11,742 nucleotides of DNA from Verrucomicrobiales bacterium (GTDB lineage Bacteria > Verrucomicrobiota > Verrucomicrobiia > Limisphaerales > Palsa-1400), in NCBI GenBank assembly GCA_028293405.1, contig JAQGOW010000002.1:1-11742 (forward strand), given 5' to 3'. Shown here piece after piece: positions 5,546 to 11,742 of this stretch; position 1 is the stretch's first letter; the number at the start of each line of letters is the position of its first letter. The notes beneath the pieces were generated by a model, which was not told the DNA's origin, did not search any database, and saw only the letters and a program-made list of their open reading frames with translations. A program made the translations under genes and the position numbers.

Positions 5546-6394
5546 GTGCGAGTCATCAGTGCAGTTTCCGCAATGCAACAGCAAGCGCGCGCCTGGAAAA
5601 AAGCCGGCGTGCCCGTTGCGGTTGTTCCAACCATGGGCTATCTCCACGGCGGCCATCTCAGCCTGGTCGTTCGTGCGCGCAAAGCCGTCGGTCCACGCGG
5701 CAAGGTCGTCGTTAGTATCTACGTCAATCCGACACAATTCGCCCCGACTGAGGACTTGAAAAAATATCCGCGCGATCTGTCTCGCGATAAACAACTCTGT
5801 CGCGGAGCTGGGGTCGTTCTCGTGTTCACGCCCAGCGACAAACAAGTCTACCCGGAAGGTTTCAGCACCTACGTCGTCGAAGAAAAGCTTTCCAAATCGA
5901 TGGAAGGCGCATCGCGCCCGACACATTTTCGTGGCGTGTGCACCGTTGTCGCAAAGTTATTCAACATCGTCGCGCCGGACATCGCGGTGTTCGGCGCAAA
6001 GGATTTTCAACAAGCGTCTATCGTGCAACGCATGGCGCGCGATTTGAATTTTCCGCTGAAAGTCATCGTTGCACCAACTTTGCGCGAGCGTGACGGTTTG
6101 GCGATGAGTTCGCGCAACAAGTTCCTCACCCCCGACCAACGCGCACAAGCCACCGTTTTGAACGAAGCCTTGCATGAAGCCAGCGCCACGGTGAAGAACA
6201 AGCCCGCGTCCGCATACCGACTCAAAGAACAAATCGCCGCGCACATCGCGACACGCCCGCAAGCGCGTCTGGACTACGTAGAATTTTTTGACCCGAAAAC
6301 ACTCGAGCCCGTGCAATCGGTCAAATGCGGCACGCAAATGGCCCTCGCTGTTTTTTTTGGTAAAACCCGCCTGATCGACAACGCGACCCTATGA
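5546..6394 (+). CDS. panC: Pantothenate synthetase
   Basis: This enzyme condenses pantoate with beta-alanine at the expense of ATP (to AMP and PPi), the last step of pantothenate synthesis leading to coenzyme A. It is a cytoplasmic, usually dimeric member of the HIGH-type nucleotidyltransferase superfamily. At 282 residues it has the family length. Visible motifs are [10 protein letters not shown] at 28-37 with His34 and His37, SIYVNPTQF followed by [38 protein letters not shown], and [12 protein letters not shown] with the KMSKS-equivalent M187-SSRN. GTG 5546 is chosen because it leaves the usual 27 residues before PTMG. The next ATG (5573) would remove the first strand. The gene overlaps nadB by four bases (ATGA), linking CoA and NAD precursor synthesis. 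Confidence 0.97.
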   Translation: MRVISAVSAMQQQARAWKKAGVPVAVVPTMGYLHGGHLSLVVRARKAVGPRGKVVVSIYVNPTQFAPTEDLKKYPRDLSRDKQLCRGAGVVLVFTPSDKQVYPEGFSTYVVEEKLSKSMEGASRPTHFRGVCTVVAKLFNIVAPDIAVFGAKDFQQASIVQRMARDLNFPLKVIVAPTLRERDGLAMSSRNKFLTPDQRAQATVLNEALHEASATVKNKPASAYRLKEQIAAHIATRPQARLDYVEFFDPKTLEPVQSVKCGTQMALAVFFGKTRLIDNATL

Positions 6395-7983
6395 AACAAT
6401 TTGATTTCCTTGTTCTCGGGAGCGGCATCGCGGGACTCTCGTTCGCGTTGAAGGTCGCGCAGCTCGGTCGCGTCGCCATCGTCACCAAAAAGTCGCGGGC
6501 CGAATCGAACACCAACTACGCCCAGGGCGGCATCGCGGCGGTCACGAGCAAAGAAGATTCCTTCGAGATGCACGTGCGCGACACCCTCGAAGCCGGCGCC
6601 GGTCTTTGCCACGAAGACGTCGTTCGCACCATCGTCGAAGAAGGTCCGGCGCGCATCGCCGAGTTGATTGAACTCGGCATGAAATTTTCCGAGCGGGAAG
6701 GGGACGGCGGTAAAGAATTGGATCTCGGGCGCGAAGGCGGCCACTCCAAGCGCCGCATCTTGCACGCCAAAGATGTGACCGGTCGCGAAATCGAACGCGC
6801 GTTGCTCGCAGCGATTGCCAAAAACCCGAACATCGAGATTTTCGAAAACCATTTCGCGATCGATTTGATCACGACCAAAAAACTCCGCAAAGACGATGCG
6901 CCAAACCGTTGCGTTGGAGTTTATGTCCTGAATACAAAAACCGGCGAAGTCGAAACGTTTGCTTCGAGCACGATCCTTCTGGCGACGGGTGGTTGTGGGA
7001 AAGTCTATCTTTACACGACTAACCCTGACATCGCCACCGGTGACGGTGTCGCCATGGCTTATCGTGCCGGCGCGCGCATCGCCAACATGGAATTCATTCA
7101 ATTCCATCCAACCTGTCTATATCATCCGAAAGCCAAGTCATTCCTGATCAGCGAAGCGGTCCGCGGCGAGGGTGGCATTTTGAAGGACAGCAAAGGCGTG
7201 CCCTTCATGGATAAATATCATCCGCTGGCATCACTCGCCCCTCGGGACATCGTGGCGCGCGCGATCGATAGTGAGATGAAGAAAACGGGCGCGAACTGCG
7301 TTTTCCTGGACATCACTTTCAAACCCGCTGACTTCATCCGCGAACGGTTCCCGAACATCTACTCGACCTGCTTGCAATACGGAATCGACATCACCAAAGA
7401 ACCGATCCCGGTCGTCCCTGCCGCACACTATCAATGCGGCGGCGTCATGACCGACATGAACGGCCAAACCGACATCGCCGGAATGTATGCTGTTGGCGAA
7501 GTCTCATGCACCGGGTTGCACGGCGCCAATCGTCTTGCCAGCAATTCACTGTTGGAAGCGTTGGTTTGCGGCAATCGCGCCGCCGAACGCGCCCGCACCT
7601 ATCCTGAGCCAAAGGTCGAAGTTCAAATTCCGCCATGGCAATCAGGCAACGCCACCAACCCGGACGAACTAGTCGTTATCTCGCACAACTGGGACGAAAT
7701 CCGCCGTCTGATGTGGGACTACGTCGGCATCGTGCGCACGAATAAACGCCTCGAACGCGCAAGAACGCGCATCGCCAATCTCCAGGAAGAAATCCAGCAA
7801 TACTATTGGGACTTCACCGTCAGCAACGATTTACTCGAACTGCGCAACATCGCCACCGTCGCGGAACTCATCGTCGCTTGCGCGCTGATGCGAAAAGAAA
7901 GTCGCGGCCTCAATTATAATTTGGATTATCCCAACACTGATCCCGACTGGGGCAAGCGCGACACCATATCAAAGAAGCCGTAG
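6391..7983 (+). CDS. nadB: L-aspartate oxidase
   Basis: This flavoenzyme oxidises L-aspartate to iminoaspartate, which NadA condenses with dihydroxyacetone phosphate to quinolinate in de novo NAD synthesis. The product has 530 residues, a normal length. The N-terminal FAD-binding fold has G10-S-G12-IA-G15. Then come [49 protein letters not shown] with His239, [11 protein letters not shown] with Arg285, [10 protein letters not shown] and [15 protein letters not shown] with His377. These fit the aspartate oxidase/succinate dehydrogenase flavoprotein family. [11 protein letters not shown] closes the C-terminal helical domain. NadB is favoured over SdhA or FrdA because of the length, the [10 protein letters not shown] version and the biosynthetic neighbour. 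Translation should be coupled to panC through the ATGA overlap. nadA and nadC are not in the window. Confidence 0.97.
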   Translation: MKQFDFLVLGSGIAGLSFALKVAQLGRVAIVTKKSRAESNTNYAQGGIAAVTSKEDSFEMHVRDTLEAGAGLCHEDVVRTIVEEGPARIAELIELGMKFSEREGDGGKELDLGREGGHSKRRILHAKDVTGREIERALLAAIAKNPNIEIFENHFAIDLITTKKLRKDDAPNRCVGVYVLNTKTGEVETFASSTILLATGGCGKVYLYTTNPDIATGDGVAMAYRAGARIANMEFIQFHPTCLYHPKAKSFLISEAVRGEGGILKDSKGVPFMDKYHPLASLAPRDIVARAIDSEMKKTGANCVFLDITFKPADFIRERFPNIYSTCLQYGIDITKEPIPVVPAAHYQCGGVMTDMNGQTDIAGMYAVGEVSCTGLHGANRLASNSLLEALVCGNRAAERARTYPEPKVEVQIPPWQSGNATNPDELVVISHNWDEIRRLMWDYVGIVRTNKRLERARTRIANLQEEIQQYYWDFTVSNDLLELRNIATVAELIVACALMRKESRGLNYNLDYPNTDPDWGKRDTISKKP

Positions 7984-7996
7984 CGGCGCGCTCGAA

Positions 7997-8021
7997 TGTC
8001 TGTTTTTCGGACAGAGTTTTT
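7997..8021 (+). terminator. Terminator-like hairpin after nadB
   Basis: TGTCTG (7997-8002) pairs with CGGACA (8008-8013), including one T-G pair, around a TTTTT loop. After GAG comes a run of five T at 8017-8021. The stem is short, so efficiency is uncertain. Its position, between the nadB stop and the next promoter, fits an operon boundary. Confidence 0.45.
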
Positions 8022-8056
8022 CCTTCAAACCGGCACCAGCTTTACGGGTAAAAACT

Positions 8057-8084
8057 TTGACGAACGCGCAACTTTAACTATCCT
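8057..8084 (+). promoter_or_regulatory. Candidate promoter of the secretion/pilus operon
   Basis: TTGACG (8057-8062), 16 bases, then TATCCT (8079-8084). The transcript would start near 8091, leaving a leader of about 18 bases to ATG 8109, with a weak GCAGG at 8096-8100 as ribosome binding site. The prediction rests on hexamer match and spacing only. Confidence 0.45.
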
Positions 8085-8108
8085 CTGTTGTTTAAGCAGG
8101 TAGAACAG

Positions 8109-9863
8109 ATGGCATTCGCATCAATCAAAAGTTTATTAGCCCGTCATTCTTTGGCCACGCCTCAGCAGTTTGAGGATTGGAGCAAAGCGTGGCGCAAAAC
8201 GGCCGAGAGCGGTTCACAAGACTCGCTCCTCGCCTTCATTGCGCGGGAACGCGGTGTCTCTGAAGAGGCTTTTCTGCAAGACCTTGCCAAGGCTTTGAGT
8301 TGGTCGTTCATTGACCTGCCAAAGACCGATGTCTCGCAGGATGCCCGTAACCGGATCTCGACCAAGGTAGCGTTCCAATTCACGGTTTTGCCGATCAAAT
8401 TCGAAAACGGTCAGCTTCAAGTCGCCGTGAGCAACCCGTTCGATGCCGCCATGCTCAGCGCAGTGCAATTCGATGCGCGCACCCCGGTTCGTTTCGCTCT
8501 CACACCGAAAGCAGAAATCGAAAAGGCACTCAAAAAGTACTACGGTGTCGGCGCCGAAACGCTCGATGAAATGGCCAATGATGAGCCGCTCGAATTGCTC
8601 GTCGACGAAAAAGAAATCACCGAGACCGACCAGGAAGCCAGCGTCATCAAATTCGTCAACCAGATCATCTGGGAAGCTTTCAAGGACCGCGCGACCGACA
8701 TTCATTTTGAACCTTCCGAAGACGAGTTGCGCATCCGCTACCGCATCGACGGTATTTTGCACCAGACACCGATGCCCGCGCAGCTGAAGCGGTTCCAGGC
8801 ATCGCTCATTTCCCGTATCAAAGTCATGTCGGGAATGAACATCGCTGAAAAGCGCTTGCCGCAAGACGGTCGTATCAACGTCCGCATCAAAGGCGAAGAA
8901 ATCGATATCCGTGTTTCGACTGTGCCGACCGTTTACGGCGAAAGCGTGTCGTTGCGTTTGCTGACGCGTGGTAAAATTTTTCTCGGTCTTGAAAAGCTCG
9001 GTTTCGCGCAGACAGAAGAAAGCCGCATTCGCGAAATCATCATCAAGCCTCACGGTATTTTCCTGGTCACCGGCCCGACCGGTTCCGGTAAATCCACGTC
9101 CCTTTACGCTTTCCTCAGCACGATCAACTCCGTCACCAAGCGTATTATTACGATTGAGGAACCCGTCGAATACGAACTCAAAGGCATCAACCAGATCGCG
9201 GTGCGTTCTGATATCGGCCTGACTTTCGCGATGGGCTTGCGCCATATTTTGCGCCAGGACCCAAACGTCATCATGGTCGGTGAAATTCGTGACTTGGAAA
9301 CTGCCGAAATCGCTATTCGCGCCGCGCTCACGGGTCACTTGGTTTTCAGCACGCTGCATACTAATGACGCTCCCAGCGCCTTCACGCGTTTGATCGATAT
9401 GGGCATCGAGCCGTTCCTGGTCGCTTCATCTGTCGAAGCGGTGCTTGCGCAACGTCTCGTTCGTACCATTTGCACGCACTGCCGCACCGAACAAACCGTG
9501 CAGCGCGATTACCTCCGCCGCATCGGTTTTCCCGCGGACGAAATCGATACCGCCAAATTTTACAAAGGTGCGGGCTGCGAACAATGTCGCCAGCTCTGTT
9601 ACCAAGGGCGAAAGGGTATTTACGAATTGCTCTTCATGGATGAAGGCATTCGCCCGCTGATTTTGAGCCGTGCCGCATCGACCACGATCGCCGCGCGCGC
9701 CATGGAACACGGCATGCGCACGTTGCGTCATGACGGCTGGAAAAAAGTTAAAGCCGGCCAGACCACGATTGAAGAAGTGCTCCGCGTGACTCAAACCGAG
9801 GAACACCTTAAATCACTAATGGAAGACAAAGCGGATGTGTGGGTGAAAGGAACTCAGGCCTAA
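8109..9863 (+). CDS. gspE: GspE/PilB-family secretion or pilus assembly ATPase
   Basis: A 584-residue cytoplasmic hexameric ATPase that powers assembly of a pseudopilus or type IV pilus. The N-terminal region (about 62-145) is a MshEN/T2SSE_N domain (LSWSFIDLPKTDVS, then LPIKFENGQLQVAVSNPFD). The ATPase core shows ATDIHFEPSEDELRIRYRIDG, Walker A GPTGSGKST with Lys328, the Asp box (IITIEEPVEYEL), Walker B IMVGEIRD with Glu392 and the His box (TGHLVFSTLHTND). A four-cysteine zinc site follows: Cys455/Cys458 and Cys490/Cys493. GspE and PilB cannot be told apart from sequence alone. The zinc site excludes the retraction ATPase PilT. ATG 8109 is preferred over an upstream TTG at 8088. It heads an operon and overlaps the next gene as TAATG. 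Confidence 0.95.
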   Translation: MAFASIKSLLARHSLATPQQFEDWSKAWRKTAESGSQDSLLAFIARERGVSEEAFLQDLAKALSWSFIDLPKTDVSQDARNRISTKVAFQFTVLPIKFENGQLQVAVSNPFDAAMLSAVQFDARTPVRFALTPKAEIEKALKKYYGVGAETLDEMANDEPLELLVDEKEITETDQEASVIKFVNQIIWEAFKDRATDIHFEPSEDELRIRYRIDGILHQTPMPAQLKRFQASLISRIKVMSGMNIAEKRLPQDGRINVRIKGEEIDIRVSTVPTVYGESVSLRLLTRGKIFLGLEKLGFAQTEESRIREIIIKPHGIFLVTGPTGSGKSTSLYAFLSTINSVTKRIITIEEPVEYELKGINQIAVRSDIGLTFAMGLRHILRQDPNVIMVGEIRDLETAEIAIRAALTGHLVFSTLHTNDAPSAFTRLIDMGIEPFLVASSVEAVLAQRLVRTICTHCRTEQTVQRDYLRRIGFPADEIDTAKFYKGAGCEQCRQLCYQGRKGIYELLFMDEGIRPLILSRAASTTIAARAMEHGMRTLRHDGWKKVKAGQTTIEEVLRVTQTEEHLKSLMEDKADVWVKGTQA

Positions 9864-11302
9864 TGGCACGCTGGCAATCCGCAAATGTTCTCCAGACCAC
9901 GCCCGGCGGCCGGCAGCTTTGGCGCTTTAACGCCTCCGGAACCGGTTTCGCCTTCGCCGAAGAACAACGGCTGAGCGCCAGTGAACCGATCCCGTCCGAC
10001 ATCGTCGGCAAAGATTGGCGCACACTCCTGCGCAGCAAGCTCAACATAGCCTGGCTGCCCGCCGACAAAATTTTCCTGCGCGCCATTCAACTGCCCAGCA
10101 GCGACCTGACCGAAATCCGTTCGATGGTCGAACTGCAGATTGAAAAACTTTCGCCGCTGCCCGTGGCGCAAATTGTTTGGAGCATTCAATTGCTTCCTAA
10201 CACAGCGACGCCGCCGGCGCCTGCCGCAGAAGGGGAAGTCGCTTCCGTCCCTCTCCAAACCGTCATCGTCATCATTGCCGGTCGCGGTTACGTCGAAGAA
10301 TTCCTGGGTGAACTCGAGAATCAAGGTTTCCTCACCGACCGTCTGGAAGTCCCCGGTCTCGAGCAATTGATTGCCACCAAAGCGACTGATAACGGCGTTT
10401 GGATTTATCCCAATGCGCCCGGTGAACCGCTCCTGATTGCATGGTGGGCGGGCGGGACGTTGCACAATTTGGCGATGGTTTCGTTGCCGGACACTGACGA
10501 GCGCGGCGATCTCCTCAAGAACCAGATCGAGCAAATGGCGTGGGCCGGTGAATTGGAAGGCTGGATGACGGAGCCGCCCAAACTTCATCTCGTCGCCACC
10601 CCCGAACAAGCGAAAATCTGGGAACCCGTTGTGCGGACGACCGCCGAGTCCGAGTTGGCAAATCCGCAAGGAGTAGCCGGCGCACCTGCGGCTCCAGTTG
10701 AAGTTTTTCCAGCTCTTAAACCCGCTGATGCCGCTGCCAAAACTGCCGAATCCGCCGCACAAGATGGCTCGACCACGAACCTTCTCCCCGACGATTACGC
10801 CCGACGTTATCGCCAGCAATTTGTCGATGGCCTTTGGATGCGCGCGTTGTTCAGCGCGCTCGTCCTTTACGGAGTCGCTGTCGTTGTCTATTTCGCTGTC
10901 GTATTAGTGCTTAACTATCGCGCCTCTGCTGTAACGACACGGGTGGCATCGCTGGGTCTCTCCTACACGAACGCGCTGAAGGACGAGGAACAGTTGCGCA
11001 TTCTCAAGGACCGCCAGGAATTGAAATATGCGGCGCTGGATTGCTGGAAAGCCGTCGCGCAAAGCATGCCGAACGATGTCACGCTCGACGACATGGCCTT
11101 TCAACGCGGCAAATTGGACCTGCGCGGCACTGCGCCAGCTGATAGCCAGATCGCCATTACCGAATTCAACGACGCAGTGCGCGCGGCACGAACGACCAAT
11201 GGGCCTGTCTTCAACGAAGTCGGGCCACCAGCAATCACGATCCGTGGTGATCGAGCGGAGTGGCGATTCTCCTGTTACACGAAAGGATACGAGGGCCGAT
11301 GA
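9863..11302 (+). CDS. Fused PilM-PilN (GspL-like) inner-membrane platform protein
   Basis: A 479-residue bitopic protein. Residues 1 to about 245 resemble the actin-like cytoplasmic part of PilM/GspL. The segment KIFLRAIQLPSSDLTEIRSMVELQIEKLSPLP followed by VWSIQLLP is the typical PilM/GspL signature. A Pro/Ala-rich linker runs from about 274 to 310. One membrane helix lies at about 328-352 (ALFSALVLYGVAVVVYFAVVLVL). The periplasmic part has a coiled-coil-like helix, then MPNDVTLDDMAFQRGKLDLRGTA, characteristic of the PilN/GspL ferredoxin-like domain. The protein would bind the GspE/PilB ATPase on the cytoplasmic side and the PilO/GspM partner in the periplasm. The ATG at 9863 overlaps the ATPase stop (TAATG), with AAAGGA upstream. 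An in-frame start at 9839 inside the ATPase gene is rejected. The name gspL would also be defensible. Confidence 0.85.
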   Translation: MARWQSANVLQTTPGGRQLWRFNASGTGFAFAEEQRLSASEPIPSDIVGKDWRTLLRSKLNIAWLPADKIFLRAIQLPSSDLTEIRSMVELQIEKLSPLPVAQIVWSIQLLPNTATPPAPAAEGEVASVPLQTVIVIIAGRGYVEEFLGELENQGFLTDRLEVPGLEQLIATKATDNGVWIYPNAPGEPLLIAWWAGGTLHNLAMVSLPDTDERGDLLKNQIEQMAWAGELEGWMTEPPKLHLVATPEQAKIWEPVVRTTAESELANPQGVAGAPAAPVEVFPALKPADAAAKTAESAAQDGSTTNLLPDDYARRYRQQFVDGLWMRALFSALVLYGVAVVVYFAVVLVLNYRASAVTTRVASLGLSYTNALKDEEQLRILKDRQELKYAALDCWKAVAQSMPNDVTLDDMAFQRGKLDLRGTAPADSQIAITEFNDAVRAARTTNGPVFNEVGPPAITIRGDRAEWRFSCYTKGYEGR

Positions 11303-11742
11303 AAAAGAACTTCCTCGATTCCCTGAATCTCCGTCCGCACGAACGGCGCGTCGTCATTGTCGTCGGTGTTATCGTCTTCGTCGTGTTGAACGCTTGGTTT
11401 GTCTGGCCGCACTTCTCCGACGCGAGCAAAGCGCTGGCGACGATTAACAAAGGGCGCCTTGATTGGACGAATCAATACGAAAAAATCCAGATGAACATCC
11501 GTCCCGGCGGAACTAAAGCCCAAATTGATTCGCTCATGAAAGAGCAGGGCAGTGGCGCCAGTCTGGAAGGTTCTCGCGAAATCCAATTGCAACGCAAGGT
11601 GCAGGAAAAAGCCCCGCAATACGGCATCACGGTGATGCAATATACCGATACTCCTGCCACCGCTTATAACACCGGCAAAACAAACGCATTTTTCGAGGAA
11701 CGTTCGCTCCGCATCAGTGTTCAATGTGGTGAGAGCAATCTT
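11299..11742 (+). CDS. PilO/GspM-like protein, 3' end outside the window
   Basis: The frame from ATG 11299 stays open for 148 codons to the last base, so the gene is cut by the window edge. The product starts MKKNFLDSLNLRPHERRVVI. It has one membrane helix at about 18-36 (VVIVVGVIVFVVLNAWFVW), then a charged helical segment (about 40-100, likely coiled coil) and the start of a globular periplasmic domain (about 105-148, APQYGITVMQYTDTPA, then FEERSLRISVQC). This is the PilO/GspM layout. The gene overlaps the PilM-PilN gene by four bases (ATGA). The product should pair with the periplasmic part of that protein to form the inner-membrane platform. Sequence similarity in this family is low, so the call rests mainly on topology and gene order. 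Confidence 0.8.
   Translation, partial: MKKNFLDSLNLRPHERRVVIVVGVIVFVVLNAWFVWPHFSDASKALATINKGRLDWTNQYEKIQMNIRPGGTKAQIDSLMKEQGSGASLEGSREIQLQRKVQEKAPQYGITVMQYTDTPATAYNTGKTNAFFEERSLRISVQCGESNL

Noticed and set aside
6274..7107. 277-codon antisense frame opposite panC/nadB
   Set aside because: The + strand encodes unmistakable PanC and NadB here. The antisense frame has no support.
8214..9359. 381-codon antisense frame opposite the GspE/PilB gene
   Set aside because: It is a shadow of the strongly biased codon use on the + strand (few TTA, CTA or TCA codons). Its product resembles no family, while the + strand frame has all ATPase motifs.
9860..10819. 319-codon antisense frame opposite the PilM-PilN gene
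   Set aside because: Also a codon-bias shadow, with a low-complexity product and no initiation signal.

Overview
The window looks like chromosomal DNA of a free-living, moderately GC-rich Gram-negative bacterium. My best guess is the Verrucomicrobiota (Limisphaerales/Pedosphaera-like). This rests on the GspE/PilB + fused PilM-PilN + PilO-like gene order, long intergenic stretches built of degenerate short repeats, C-ending codon preference and weak Shine-Dalgarno signals. No rRNA or marker gene is present, so the assignment is tentative. Every supported gene lies on the + strand.

Layout. Positions 1-859 hold no convincing gene. The second half of that stretch carries degenerate CAAAGAGG-type repeats, a perfect 7-bp inverted repeat and a regular 10-bp tandem array (761-820) followed by a 10-bp palindrome, just upstream of a well-placed ribosome binding site. 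Next come a membrane-anchored protein of unknown function (860-1546, start uncertain) and a DUF971 zinc-motif protein (1548-1859). A 334-base gap follows, with a run of hairpin-forming sequences. Then come an orphan membrane sensor histidine kinase (2194-3546) and a 66-residue two-helix membrane protein (3627-3827).

The accessory-looking middle has a DUF433 antitoxin with a probable leaderless promoter (3878-4117). It overlaps a DUF5615 PIN-like toxin gene (4114-4472) that is broken by one missing base at codon 5/6. Two coupled DUF1801-family genes follow (4524-5099, 5099-5473).

The housekeeping and envelope part is panC-nadB (pantothenate and NAD precursor synthesis, 5546-7983), a terminator-like hairpin and a sigma-70-like promoter. 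An operon for a type II secretion/type IV pilus-like machine then begins: the GspE/PilB ATPase, a one-chain PilM-PilN (GspL-like) platform protein, and a PilO/GspM-like protein cut by the window end.

Five gene junctions use ATGA or TAATG overlaps, so translational coupling appears to be the main way downstream genes in these operons are started. I found no clear unprecedented multi-gene system. The signals most worth following are the 10-bp array, the structured 1921-2122 gap, the frameshifted toxin and the leaderless promoters.
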